A stretch of DNA of 64,000 bases, from positions 57,363,829 through 57,427,828 of the forward strand of contig CM046863.1 in NCBI GenBank assembly GCA_025617745.1, read 5' to 3'. The position numbers and the translations under genes were made by a program. Below, piece after piece: positions 1-11,016 of this stretch. The notes below the pieces were generated by a model. That model did no database searches. It was not told the DNA's origin and saw only the letters and a list, made by a program, of their open reading frames with translations. Numbering within the stretch: the first letter of the stretch is position 1; every line of letters begins with the position of its first letter. This stretch comes from Heliocidaris erythrogramma (lineage: Eukaryota; Echinodermata; Echinoidea; Camarodonta; Echinometridae).

Positions 1-75
1 TTGAATCAGCGAAATTCAAAATTATTTTCGGCCGTTAGTAACGGCCGAAAATAATTTTGAATTTCGCTGATTCAA
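1..75. repeat. Perfect 75-bp palindrome at window edge
   Basis: The first 37 bases are repeated exactly as their reverse complement around a central G at 38 (arm ends GGCCGTTA, mirror TAACGGCC). With no loop or mismatch this is a very recent foldback, the tip of a hairpin element, or an assembly/library hairpin artefact. The left edge of the window truncates any longer arm. Confidence 0.85.
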
Positions 76-1068
76 TTCGAGGCCGCGAATAAAAGAATTA
101 TTATTAGAATAATTAAAAATACGCATATAATTACCAATCTTTTTGCTTAATTGATTGGTGATAACTTCTCACATTTAGTAATCTTCAGCATAACACAACA
201 ATCTTGGAAAGTCAGATTTTAGGATGAAAATGTAGTACATTACCTTTAAGGAAAAAAAAAACGCAGTGTGTTGAATGTTCACTTCATCACTTAAAGAGAA
301 TGTCTTTGACTAAAATGAAACAAAATAATCCAAGCCTGGGCATTAGAGATCACAGTCCAATATATTGAGCATCAATCAGTCCTCTCTGATATACTTAAGT
401 TCATAAGGTGCGGCTGTACAATTATCATCAGTCTCTTGATGCGATCCAAAATATCAGTTCAAGATGCGGCTTAAAATGTATGTTGAAAACATAGTCTCTG
501 TGGTAACAAGGCGTATCGCTCTTAATATGGAAAGTTCATCATCTCAGTCGACATTATCACGATTTGTTGTTCGAGTCTCGACGTTTGTGATCATTGAAGA
601 CTTCAAAGATGACCACAAGCAAAAGTCCAAATCTAAACTTTGGCAAAGCTCCCATTTAAATTTGTTTTAGCGTCCATTATCGCAAACTCCAGCATGTAAG
701 TTCATAATGAGTATCAATATACATAGGCATGGTATAAAAAACAGTAATATCAATATTCATGTATTTGCATAAGGTACAATGTATAATATACTGCTGCAAT
801 ATATCCATTTTTTTTCTTCAACTCAAATTCCAGTAATGCATTTCATGCATTTCTAATAAAACATGCTTTAGGATAAAAAGTGTATGTATTATCATAGATA
901 GTTTGAAGGGTGGTTCACAAAATCATTTGAAAATAAACATTACATTACCCTGGTAAATGTACTGTATAGCCAACAAACATTAACAAAACGTTTTAAATGA
1001 TCAATAGTACGTATGTATCCATCAATTTACATTGGTAGACAGATGAGAAAATACATGTGAAATGCATT
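76..1068. other. AT-rich sequence downstream of the gag-pol stop; no gene seen
   Basis: This lies 3' of the minus-strand gag-pol. A 3' LTR matching the candidate 5' LTR at 6447-6995 should follow a polypurine tract here, but I see neither. The 68-codon + frame at 464-670 has no recognisable features and is treated as chance. Confidence 0.5.
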
Positions 1069-4000
1069 TCATATTCTGCTCATAAAATCTGCTGCAGTGT
1101 TATCCTGCCCCTTCACTGATACAAGCCTAAACCTGTAATCTTGGAGCATCATGCTCCATCGCATGATTCTCTTGTTCTCAAACTTCTTCCCTTGAATGTA
1201 GACCAATGGTTTGTGGTCTGTGTGCACTTCAAACTCACGTCCATACAAATAGTAGTCGAACTTCTTGATCGCCCATACTATTGCTAAGCACTCTTTCTCT
1301 ATTGTCGAGTAATTCTCTTCCCTTGGTAACAGCTTTTTACTAGCATAAGCGATTGGGAATTCTTCCCCTGAATGCTCCTGCATAAGCACAGCACCCACAC
1401 CCCTGTCAGATGCGTCTACCTTCAATACAAACAACTGATCAAAACAAGGGAGATGAAGGATTGGACGAGTAACTAGACATTCCTTCAACTTTCTGAACGA
1501 CCTTTCCTCATCTTCTCCCCACTTTACCTCGTTTGGTTTACCTTTAAGCGTTAAGTCTGTCAAAGGCAGTGCGATCTCAGCATAGTTAGGGATGTAGTCC
1601 CTATAGTAACCTGTAAGACCTAAGAACGATCGCACCTGCTTCTTGGTTTTTGGCCTAGATGACTCAATGACTTTCTTAGTCAGTCTACTACTAGTTTGGA
1701 TAGTACCATCTCTAAGACTATGTCCTAAAAACTCGATCGTGTTGAATCCCAAAGCGCATTTGGTAGGACGTGCAGCTAAGTTAACCTCGCGCAATCTTTG
1801 CAACACCTTTCTGAGCGTCTCTACATGCTCTTCCCAACTCTGTGTATGAATGAGAACATCATCGATATAATGAACTACGTTGGGAATACCCTGTAACACA
1901 TTACGCATCATCTTGGTAAACTGTGCACCTGCCGTAACCAAACCAAATGGCATGTATCTAAACCTATACTGCCCACTTGGAGTTAGAAATGCAGTTTTGT
2001 TTTTGTCACTGTCTCGCATAGGGATCTGCCAGTATCCCTTTGTCATATCTAGTTTACTGAAGAACTTGCTTTGTGACAATGTAGCAAACAAATCCTTAGG
2101 GTCTGGTATTGGTTCTGGATTGAACACAGTGATATTATTCAAACGGCGGAAATCTATACAGAATCTATTAGAACCATCTGGCTTCTTCACCATTACTATC
2201 GGATGTCCATAAGGGGAATCTGCCGGTTCAATAATTCCCATCCGCAACATTGTATCTATTTCCTTTTCTACAGTTTCTTTCATTGCCTGTGGAATCTTGT
2301 ATGGAGGTGAACGTACTGGTTCATCACTCGTCAAATACAATTTGCATTCTGCAGCAGTCGTCTTCTTCGGCACATCAGAAAAGACATCCTGATACTCTCC
2401 CAATAACTGAGATATCTCTTTCTTACGAATCTCCTCCAAGGACTCATTCACCTTGACATGTTCTACAAATTCCTTCTGATGCATGGATGGCATCACTGTG
2501 ACGTCGGCGCCATCGACATCACTAATCTCAACCTCGATATCTCCCTCACACACTTTCTTACTCTCTGAACACAAATCAAAGCAGCCTGTCATAGACAAGT
2601 TAACCTCCTCCCTGGGGAAATATTTCTTGAGAAGATTAATGTGATATGTCTTAGGAACACCATCTACATCTACAATGTAGTCATAGTCATACTTTGCACC
2701 AACAACAGGGAAAGGACCCATCCATTTCAGCAACAACTTGTTCTGATCCGTTGGAAGCAAAATCAACACCTGATCTCCGATATTCAACTTCCTGTTCCTA
2801 GCATTTCTGTCATAATACTTCTTGTATTTTCCCGCAGCACATTTTAAGGCTTCCTGGGCTAATTCCCACGACTTCACCAACCTCTCACGAAGCTCTATGA
2901 CATACTCGTACTCATCTTTCAATTCTGGAGTTACATCATCATTCGTCCACAATTCCCTTAACACATCCATGGGACCACGAACATTTCTCCCATACAACAG
3001 CTCAAAAGGAGAATATCCAAGACTAGAGCTTGGAGTCTCGCGCAATGCAAAGAGAAGTGCAGGCAAATACCTGTCCCACTCGCGTGGTTCATCCGCGCAC
3101 AACCGTCGCAGCGCAGTTTTCACCAACCCATTGTACCTCTCTACTAACCCATTACAAATAGGATGATACCTAGAGCTAGTGACCTGTTGAATAGACAACA
3201 GTCTCGACACTTCCCGCATTAAACTTGAAACAAACTGTGGTCCCAAGTCTGACATGACTTCATTTGGTATTCCTACCCTGCTATACACACTGAGAAGTGC
3301 TTCGGCCACTTCCACAGTTGTTATTGTCTTCAAAGGTATGGCTTCTACATACCTGGTTGCATAATCTACAACCGTCAGTATATGCGTATGACTTCTAGCT
3401 GACCTAGTGAATGGTCCTGCTAAATCTATAGCTATTCTCTGAAAGGGTACACCTATGATCGGCATTCGACCTAATGTTGCCTTTGACACTCTACCCTTAC
3501 TGACCGTCTTCTGACAGATGTCGCAGGATCGACAAAAGTTTGCTACATCCACCGACATTCCTGGCCAGAAAAACTGACTTTTGATTTTGGCCATTGTATT
3601 GTTTATGCCTATATGACCTCCCATCAAGGACTCATGTGCCACTTTCATGACTTTCTCTCTTTGTGACCTAGGGAGAACTACGCACTTATGTCCAACACCA
3701 AGCTTAGGATTGTTTCCATCTCTTCTCTGCCTGTACAAATACTGTCCCTCTGACACAAACATGTACTTAGACTTTTCATCCCTACCTACTTTGTTCCATA
3801 GTGAACGCAAGGTCGGATCTTCCTTCTGTTCGCGAACAAAATCAGCAGGCTCTACACAGGAAATGGGACTCCCAGTTTTCAAACCCTTGAGCGGTTTGAC
3901 CTTTACCTCCTTTTGAGATCGAGTTTCAACTGCCATCACCTGTGGACTACCCTCTTTCACACCAGAGATACTTGCAACAACCTGCTCAACTCCATCAACA

Positions 4001-5736
4001 ACATGCACATCAATGGCCTCCTTGTCATCACCAATGTCATTCTCACCATCACTATCCACCTGGTCTGCATCATCGATTTCATCATTAACATGCACATCAA
4101 TGACTTCCTTGTCATCACCAATGGCATTCTCACCAACACTTTCTATTTTACCTCCTTTAGGCACCCATTTCAAATCTGGATTACTGGGCTCACGTGCACC
4201 AGTTATATTGCCAATAACGAGATCACACAGTGAATGAGGCATACACAAAGCCTCTATCTCACCCACGTAGTATGGAGAATCAACTGTCAGCTTTGCAACT
4301 AAGAACTCCCTTATTGTACCATCAATGAGCAACACTAACTGCTTGAAACCTGTCAGCTGATCTTCATCGACCAATTCTGATTTAACTACACAAGTAGTGC
4401 ACCCGGAATCTCTCAAAACTGACACCGCTTTGCTTCCTTTTACCAGTCTACCTGAAACTATGGGCATATGTTTCATCATAGCCCCCAACAGATCATAAGC
4501 CATGCCTAACTTATTCACTATGCTTTGTCTTGCCTGTTCTAATGAATTCAATCCATTTGTTTCTACCTGTAGTAAACAAATACCAGCCAGTCCAAGTTGC
4601 ACTGAATGAACAGTAGGTGAATTATCATTGGACCTCAATGAACCAATACTATATCCCGTGTCCTTACCATCATTTGCAACTAACCTAGTAGTGATATCAC
4701 CCTCTTCTCTTTGGGTGGGTAAATCTGTCCCATCTACAGTTATTATTCCTTGCACTGAATGCATCTGCTTTCGCAATGGACATTCCTTCTTAAAATGCCC
4801 CTGGCTGCCACATGTATAACAACCTCTAACAGAACGCTTGCCTGCATCATGCGCCCTTCCACCTACACTACTCGGTGTACGCGAATCAGGACCCTTAGCG
4901 CTAAAGTTACCCTTGGGGACACCTGGCCGAGTGGAACTAACACCACCTTGTGTACTTGTAGCTGTAGGTTTGAATCCACTTGGTTTACGCGGTGTACAAA
5001 AAGTATGTAACCCATGAGCCCCTACATAAACCATAGCCCTATCAACAACCTTTTCAATGCTACTACATTGCCCCTCTCTAACAAACACTTCAATTCCCTT
5101 TGGGCAACAATACACAAATTGTTCTCTTAGAATCAAATCCAAAAGGGATTCATAGTCTTCATCAATATCTGATAATTCAATCCACTTCTGTAAGTAGCCT
5201 TTTAATCTAACACTGAATTGTCTAGGCTGTTCATGCTTTTCTGGCTTAGCTGTACGGAATTTTCTCCTATAACCATCAGCAGTTAAATGATAGAACTCCA
5301 TCAGCTCCCGCTTTACTGCCTCATAATCATTGCGATCTTCACTTGACATTCTATTCACAACCTCTAAAGCCTGTCCTGTCAGATTAGAAATAAGATGTAA
5401 GGCTCTTACGCTGTGAGGTACCTTCTGACTATCCATGAGTAATTCAAATTTGGTAACGTATGCATCAAATTTATCATTTGAGTCATCAAACTTCCCAACT
5501 TTCAACTTCAATCCGCCAGTATCTACACTGCCGGTCTTTCTCTCCTCGACCCGAAGCTGAGCTAGCTTCACTTCTTTTTCGCGCTCTTCGCGATCGCGCT
5601 GGCTTTCTAGTTCTAACTCTTTTGCCCTTAACACCTCAGCACAGCGCTCAGAAACAAACTTGTTAAGCTCACTGCCCGCCAAGTTCATCTCTCGACCTAG
5701 GGCTGAAAATTCTTTTATCTGATCTAAACTGGCCAT
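1069..5736 (-). CDS. Gag-pol polyprotein, PR-INT-RT-RNaseH order (1,555 aa)
   Basis: This polyprotein encodes the capsid and enzymes for reverse transcription and integration of the element's RNA. Residues 1-300 are Gag, with a charged coiled-coil-like stretch at 35-66. A CCHC zinc knuckle lies at C306/C309/H314/C319. The aspartic protease motif DSG is at 443-445. An acidic linker (about 534-582) holds a duplicated IGDDKE.IDVHV block. Integrase follows: HHCC zinc finger H701/H708/C738/C741, catalytic D771, D830 and E866 (D-x35-E), and a GPF-type domain near 985-1040. RT comes next with D1230 and YIDD at 1290-1293, then RNase H with D1441, E1482, D1507 and D1550, ending the protein. All catalytic residues are present and the frame is unbroken. 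Gag and Pol share one frame, so their ratio is not set by frameshifting. The start is the first in-frame ATG before the Gag-like region. Confidence 0.95.
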   Translation of the reverse strand: MASLDQIKEFSALGREMNLAGSELNKFVSERCAEVLRAKELELESQRDREEREKEVKLAQLRVEERKTGSVDTGGLKLKVGKFDDSNDKFDAYVTKFELLMDSQKVPHSVRALHLISNLTGQALEVVNRMSSEDRNDYEAVKRELMEFYHLTADGYRRKFRTAKPEKHEQPRQFSVRLKGYLQKWIELSDIDEDYESLLDLILREQFVYCCPKGIEVFVREGQCSSIEKVVDRAMVYVGAHGLHTFCTPRKPSGFKPTATSTQGGVSSTRPGVPKGNFSAKGPDSRTPSSVGGRAHDAGKRSVRGCYTCGSQGHFKKECPLRKQMHSVQGIITVDGTDLPTQREEGDITTRLVANDGKDTGYSIGSLRSNDNSPTVHSVQLGLAGICLLQVETNGLNSLEQARQSIVNKLGMAYDLLGAMMKHMPIVSGRLVKGSKAVSVLRDSGCTTCVVKSELVDEDQLTGFKQLVLLIDGTIREFLVAKLTVDSPYYVGEIEALCMPHSLCDLVIGNITGAREPSNPDLKWVPKGGKIESVGENAIGDDKEVIDVHVNDEIDDADQVDSDGENDIGDDKEAIDVHVVDGVEQVVASISGVKEGSPQVMAVETRSQKEVKVKPLKGLKTGSPISCVEPADFVREQKEDPTLRSLWNKVGRDEKSKYMFVSEGQYLYRQRRDGNNPKLGVGHKCVVLPRSQREKVMKVAHESLMGGHIGINNTMAKIKSQFFWPGMSVDVANFCRSCDICQKTVSKGRVSKATLGRMPIIGVPFQRIAIDLAGPFTRSARSHTHILTVVDYATRYVEAIPLKTITTVEVAEALLSVYSRVGIPNEVMSDLGPQFVSSLMREVSRLLSIQQVTSSRYHPICNGLVERYNGLVKTALRRLCADEPREWDRYLPALLFALRETPSSSLGYSPFELLYGRNVRGPMDVLRELWTNDDVTPELKDEYEYVIELRERLVKSWELAQEALKCAAGKYKKYYDRNARNRKLNIGDQVLILLPTDQNKLLLKWMGPFPVVGAKYDYDYIVDVDGVPKTYHINLLKKYFPREEVNLSMTGCFDLCSESKKVCEGDIEVEISDVDGADVTVMPSMHQKEFVEHVKVNESLEEIRKKEISQLLGEYQDVFSDVPKKTTAAECKLYLTSDEPVRSPPYKIPQAMKETVEKEIDTMLRMGIIEPADSPYGHPIVMVKKPDGSNRFCIDFRRLNNITVFNPEPIPDPKDLFATLSQSKFFSKLDMTKGYWQIPMRDSDKNKTAFLTPSGQYRFRYMPFGLVTAGAQFTKMMRNVLQGIPNVVHYIDDVLIHTQSWEEHVETLRKVLQRLREVNLAARPTKCALGFNTIEFLGHSLRDGTIQTSSRLTKKVIESSRPKTKKQVRSFLGLTGYYRDYIPNYAEIALPLTDLTLKGKPNEVKWGEDEERSFRKLKECLVTRPILHLPCFDQLFVLKVDASDRGVGAVLMQEHSGEEFPIAYASKKLLPREENYSTIEKECLAIVWAIKKFDYYLYGREFEVHTDHKPLVYIQGKKFENKRIMRWSMMLQDYRFRLVSVKGQDNTAADFMSRI

Positions 5737-6422
5737 TGTGAAATATTATGATCCGTGTTCTAAATCAATATAGACCCTATCACAAAACAATCTAGTGCTG
5801 GGTATAGATTACAGTTTACACTAACTTTATGTTAATGAGCCACTTAATATTCTACTTGCACTAACAAGTTTAGAATAATCCCTGTAGAATCTATTCTAAC
5901 CAACTATTGTCTTATCAAGACTCTTGTTGTATCTGTCTAGTTTATAATTTTATATCCCAAGACAAAACAAACTCATGGGAATTTCTACCCACCACTTGTC
6001 TTTATAAACCTAGACATGCAATACCAAAACTAGTCTCAAAGTAAGTATGCTTGCATACAACGTGGATTAACTCACACAGCTAAATCCAATACCATGTCCA
6101 ATTCCGGCGAAAAACCCATTACAGCCCTCGTACAAAAACCTGTAGTACACACCGCTGTAATTCACAATGCCAACGGACATCCCATGCACGTAACACGCAT
6201 ACCTGAAACCTGAATAGCATTCTACACAGAACCCCGCATACCGATCCCTGTACAATACGGTACACGCACTACTGAAACCGTGGCGAGAGACCTACCACAC
6301 CGAACCGCAAAATCACTCTTTTTGCAAACATCCGTCTCTCTTTCAACCTAAAACATACACACATGGTAGCATTGAGATAAAAACTACAAATTGTGGTATT
6401 TCATACAAGACCTAAAACTTTC

Positions 6423-6440
6423 GTCCTGGCGGGGTCGCCA
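6423..6440 (-). promoter_or_regulatory. Primer binding site (tRNA 3'-end complement)
   Basis: On the minus strand this reads TGGCGACCCCGCCAGGAC. It starts with TGG as expected for pairing to a tRNA CCA end and lies 6 bases inside the candidate LTR edge. The TGGCGACC start resembles sites assigned to tRNA-Arg in other gypsy elements; the tRNA identity is an inference. Confidence 0.7.
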
Positions 6441-6446
6441 TAAAAT

Positions 6447-6995
6447 TGTCACGGAAAAACGACAATTGTACTTGCTATTTTAGGTCTTGGCTCGAAGAGA
6501 GTTTATTCACCGTTTTCTAAGGTGTACCTCAATATCAAATAGGAAAACAAAATCTGACTTCAGTCAGAGCAACATAGGCAACATAGTTACGACCATAATT
6601 CTTATATGACAATGTTGACATCATGTAACGTCAGAAACAAAACACCGCATACATTGTTTTTCATAACAGAAAAGTTTAAGTGAATTTCCTGAGAGGTTTC
6701 AGTGACTACAATTGCTATTAGGTTCATATCTTGCAAGTTTACATCACTTATACATTTTAAGTGCATGTAAGTACACCTTGGATTCCAAATTGAGTAACTG
6801 ATATAGACAACTATGTGCTAAACTGCACATTTGTGTTGATTACATTTTGCATAATTAAATGTAATAAATTATTGATAGAGTATTTAACTGCCAACAAGTA
6901 TTGTCACAGACCAATCATACCAAAAGAAAAGAAATAAAATGGTGAAAACAGTAATGTTAACAGAATGTAACGTCCGAAACGTCAGGGGTGTTACA
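6447..6995 (-). repeat. Candidate 5' LTR (549 bp)
   Basis: On the minus strand the segment begins TGTAACACCCCTGACG and ends GTGACA, giving the TG...CA ends typical of LTRs, and it stops 6 bases before the primer binding site. The second LTR copy needed for proof is not in the window, so the outer boundary is provisional. Confidence 0.55.
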
Positions 6996-8230
6996 TGGAA
7001 ATCGTCAAATGATGCACCCGTTCCCAATTTTTTTTTTGTATCTATCTTATATCATCACTTGTTTACATAAAATAAGTTTGACCCAAGGAAAGTACATTCT
7101 ATTATATGAAATAAAAACTGTTAGTTGTCAAACCCCAAATTTAGGGCTATTTTAAAGTTTCAATTGATGTAAAATCTATATTTTTCAAGATAGAAACTTT
7201 TCCATTAATAATCTCTGAAGCACAGAATATTATATATCATTGATATAATTTGTAACAAATCAGTTTAATATCACAGTTACATGTATAAGATATGCTATAT
7301 TGTGGAGTAAAATTGTAAAACTCATAATGTTCATGTCTGTCCACTAAATATGGAGATAGATTAAGGTCCAAAATTTGCATTTCTCAAAAATATCATTAGT
7401 CTTGATACTCAAAATACATGTTTGAAGTGTGTAAACATAATTTCATTTTAACTCTCTTTGGGGACATTATGAGCTCCTCTCCCATTTTGCTTTAATAGTA
7501 CAGAATATTTCATAAATTTTCATTTTCTTAGCTTTTGATGACGGAATTAATTTGTTCCATACAGGTTAAAAAATATATGAGCAATGATTATCTAAGGTGC
7601 ATGAACATGTATGATTGAATATTTTCTTAAGAGAAAATTGATTTTCTAATTTTTTTACAGGGCAGATAGGCCATAATTTTCGCTATGCATTCAAATTATG
7701 TTTACCTCTTTGTCAAAATCCTAGTTACGAACTATTACATCCATCTGTTACCATGCATTGTATTTCAGTAGTCAGAATGTAGATTGGATACATTAAGCAT
7801 TGCTAGGTTGGGCAAGCCTGAATGTTTGTCTGATAGTAATACATGCAACGCCTAATAAATGCAATTCACATTCTACTGAAAAGAATAGGTTTTAATAGGT
7901 GAATGTAATAGTTTGTCACTATCTTAGGCAAACGTGTATTTATATATTAATACGATTACGAAAATGGCCTATGGGAGAGAAGCTTGGAAGATACGTCACG
8001 GAGTTGCCAATCTGTGTTTTATTGAATGCAATTTAAAAAATCATAACGTCCTTATTTTTTATCGTAATTTTCTCAAACCTTGACTGAGCTGTTTCTTTAA
8101 TTGTTCAGTTTCTTTTAAAACCAACTTGTAATCAGGGTTGACTTTCACTTTAATAGGCCTATTGTTTCATCATATATAACTCATTTCAAATAAAACGATA
8201 AAGCCAGCACACAGTATACTCTAATCTGTA
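6996..8230. other. AT-rich non-coding stretch
   Basis: I see no long open frame, clear repeat array, tRNA-like fold or splice-bounded exon here. Confidence 0.4.
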
Positions 8231-8675
8231 TTAAGAACATATTTGTTGTAGTAGACCAAATGAATATTGGACCAACTGAGTTATAGACAAAGAGGTCATT
8301 AGACGAAATAAGGCGAAATGATCATTGGACCAATTGGCTGATGGACGAAATGATGATTAGACGGAATGATAATTGAAGTAAATAATGATTAGACCATGTG
8401 GATAATACCAACTGCAGGGGGTGGGCGGAAAAAGGCGTGCGCCCCCCCCCCCCCTGTTTTGTCTGACAAAGTATGCCCCCGGACCCCCTAGATGGCCGTT
8501 TGGCTTCGTCAAACGGACGGTTCCCCAGTGTGCGCCCCCCTTTCTGAAATGCGCCCCCCCCCCCCATTCTGAAAATCCTGTATCCGCCCCTGAACCGGGG
8601 TTAGCCGAAATGGGTAATGGACCTAATGCATATTGGACCAACTTATAATTGGACCGAGTGGTATTTAAACTTAAT
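8231..8675 (+). repeat. Degenerate GGACGAAATG minisatellite, left part
   Basis: Short phrases of the type ATTGGACCAACTG or ATTAGACGAAATG recur every 15-25 bases. The array is interrupted by a small G/C-rich element (8415-8592) and continues beyond the TIR element at 10493. Base substitutions among units suggest an old array. Confidence 0.7.
8415..8592. mobile_element. G/C-rich MITE (CAGGGGCGGAT ends), copy 1
   Basis: The ends match CAGGGG..GGCGGA on the left and TATCCGCCCCTG on the right. The core (CCCCCTGTTTTG, TGGCCGTTTGGC, GTCAAACGGA) is shared with copies at 17475-17636 and 48621-48757. Poly-C runs replace parts of the arms. It is non-coding; translations of it give spurious Gly/Pro-rich peptides. 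Confidence 0.75.
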
Positions 8676-10489
8676 GGCCGGTATTCTGATAGCAGGTTTA
8701 ATTTAACCTCAGTCTAAAGTTAACCCCGGGTTAACTAAACTACACTTAAACCTCACCCTCAGTCTAAGTGTAGTTTAACTCTATTTGGTATTCTGATAGC
8801 AAGGTTTAGTTAAACCTAGGTTTAAAATTTAACCCTGGGTTAAATGCCCCGCCCAGGTTTAATTACCATGGACAATCTACTGCACATGCTCAGTAGAGCT
8901 CATTTGCTCATGAATATTCATAGCACGGGCCATCGAGGATTGTCAAGGGGATTCCCAGTGCATTCATTTATTGTGGCCAATAGTGGGTGGCAATCCGAAA
9001 ATTTATGTATAGAGTAGGCTATCCCCAGGAGGGTACCTGTGCTCTTTTGAACTGTATGTCATAGAGTTACATGATGTAATTGCTGCCTTTCCTTGTTTAT
9101 ATTAATTTTTACTTTATAGACTGCAATAATTTTTATAATTGTTTGTAAATGCGGTGAATATGTTTGATTCAATCAAAATAAATAATCCCCCCAAAACAAC
9201 CACACACACAACATATTAGCCTATTGATGAAGGTGTTTCTTGAAATAAAAAAAAACACAAACTAGATCTATGATGGAATTTCTTTAGGCCTATTTTTTTC
9301 TTCTTGGCTTTCAAACTGGGGGGGGGGGGGGGGGGGGGGAGGTGAAATACGCCGTTTATACCCATAGCTACTTGCCCTTTGCAAATAAGCGCATTTTCGG
9401 TGCTTATTGAATTTGCATATTGATCGATGATATGATTACAGACATGACATCTAGGCCTATGCCTAACGTCTCTCGCTACGACTACGACTAGGCCTACGAG
9501 TTTCATTTTTTGATTAGCAAGATCTATACCGCAAACCAGTACCGTATCTGAATATGGAGAATTTATAACGGATATTATGCCTGAAAACATTGGTGAGTAG
9601 AACGGTAGGCTAGGCCATTTTTATTCTAAGCCTGCGCTAGTGCTAACGTTAAGCCAGGTCAGGAGATGTTTAAATTCCCTTCGGTCCGACCTAGGCCTAG
9701 GCCTAAGGCTAAGTTAGAATTTAGATCTAAGCCTATGTTTGATGTGACATCTCGGCAAGTTCTCGACTAAGTTCTTAGTAAAGTTAGGCCTAATTTACTG
9801 TTTGGCAGAAAACTTCGTCTGTTAATTTGTAGGACTTTCATAACATTAGGCCCCCTATTTGTTTTCTTTTAAATTCTAGGCATACATGCGGCAAGTCTGA
9901 GATCTAACGTTAGATTTAACAAGTTAGTTAGATCTAGGGGCCTACCCATACTACGACGAACTTTAACTAGGGCTAGGCCTAGACTTTATCTACTGTTAAT
10001 TCTAAATCTAGGCCTACATCTAACTAGTAATAATGCGTTAAAACAAACAAGAACTCTATTATTAAAGTCTAACCGTTAAATCTAATTTTGCTAGGGCCTA
10101 CCAAGAAATGGGATTATCTAGGATCTACCGGGTTTTTTTTTTATCTCCGTAATTAACAGCAGTAAAAAAGTTAGAATTTAGGCGTTGGTCATTTCAGGAG
10201 CGACGTGTACGTGCCAGGTCTGCAAGAGTTTCGTATCGCTATATACGGCCTACCCACAGACTCTAACGTTAGCATTTTGACTACGCGACAGAGTTAAACC
10301 CGACTTAAACTACCCCCTGCGCGAGTCTAAATATTGAGAGAGTTATTACCACACTTAGACTGAGGTTAGACTAAACCTCGCTATCGGAATACCAAATTAA
10401 AACCCAGGTTTAAATATGGCGACTTAGACCAAGGTTATTACCACACTTAGACTGAGGTTAATTTAAACCCGGCTATCAGAATACGGGCC
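8676..10489. mobile_element. 1.8-kb TIR element with GGCC(G/C)GTATTCTGATAGC ends
   Basis: The left end reads GGCCGGTATTCTGATAGC and the right end is its near inverse. The inverted similarity extends about 50 bases, including CCTCAGTCTAA blocks. It is flanked by AAT on both sides (8673-8675, 10490-10492), a candidate 3-bp target duplication, and splits the GGACGAAATG minisatellite. The subterminal regions repeat TTTAAACC-like words. The middle (9450-10280) is rich in TAGGCCT and CTAACGTTAG words and has no transposase frame, so the element is non-autonomous. The element at 32441-33967 is related. Confidence 0.75.
9320..9340. repeat. Poly-G tract inside TIR element
   Basis: An uninterrupted G run sits inside the 8676-10489 element. 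It is one of about thirty such tracts in the window. Confidence 0.9.
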
Positions 10490-10492
10490 AAT

Positions 10493-10690
10493 GAGTTTAA
10501 ACCAAATAGTTATTAGACCGAATGGTTTTTGAACGAAATGGTTATGGATTAACATGTCATTGGACGAAATGTTTATTGGACTATATATTCATTGGACGAA
10601 ATATTTAATGGACGAAATGATATTAGACCAATTGATTATGACCAACTGACAATTGGACCAAATGGCAATTTACCTAAGTTACATATTCAG
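10493..10690 (+). repeat. Degenerate GGACGAAATG minisatellite, right part
   Basis: This continues the array at 8231-8675 with phrases such as CATTGGACGAAATG and ATTGGACCAAATGG, showing that the TIR element inserted into a pre-existing array. Confidence 0.7.
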
Positions 10691-11016
10691 TATTCATTAG
10701 TCTTAACAAGACGAGTAGGCCCTATGCAATAGTTATTCTGTCACTGACTGGTTTTTTTTTTAAGGTAAAAGGCTCGTATCACTACACTGATAGGACTTAT
10801 AAATGTAGTTCCAAACATCCATGATGAGATGTATCTAAATGTTACTGGTACATACATGTACGGGTTCCTGTTTTGAAGATGAATTTATTCAAAGGTCAAA
10901 ATTTGAGATAAATCTACTGATGAATCAATATTTCTTCTTCTTTTTTATTTGAATTGTTTTGAATATTTTTCTTTATAATTCATGTGCTACATTTCCCCAA
11001 TTCTTATTTATTCCAG
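10691..11016 (+). other. Intron upstream of the first LRR-like exon
   Basis: The sequence is AT-rich and ends with a pyrimidine tract and AG at 11015-11016. The 40-nt partner exon found before the other three copies is not recognisable here. Confidence 0.5.

Larger units (their letters stand above)
1069..6995 (-). mobile_element. Gmr1-like LTR retrotransposon (5' LTR, PBS, leader, gag-pol; 3' LTR not found)
   Basis: Reading on the minus strand, a candidate LTR (6995-6447) is followed by a tRNA-type primer binding site (6440-6423), a ~690-base leader and one long gag-pol frame (5736-1069). Integrase precedes reverse transcriptase, the order known for Gmr1-like elements: Ty3/gypsy-type enzymes in Ty1/copia order, described from deuterostomes. 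The frame has no stops or frameshifts, so the copy is young or still constrained. The 3' LTR is either left of base 1 or lost. Leader frames such as 6255-6067 look like chance. Confidence 0.85.

Noticed and set aside
1880-2212. 110-codon + frame, and others opposite gag-pol
   Set aside because: Antisense shadows of the retrotransposon polyprotein.
8357-8648. Gly/Pro-rich peptides with an ADTGFSEWGG-type phrase, similar at 17358-17616 and 48578-48880
   Set aside because: Translations of the G/C-rich MITE family, often misannotated as proteins.
9216-9590. 124-codon minus frame inside the 8.7-kb TIR element
   Set aside because: Crosses a poly-G run (read as poly-Pro) and has no recognisable motif or splice support.
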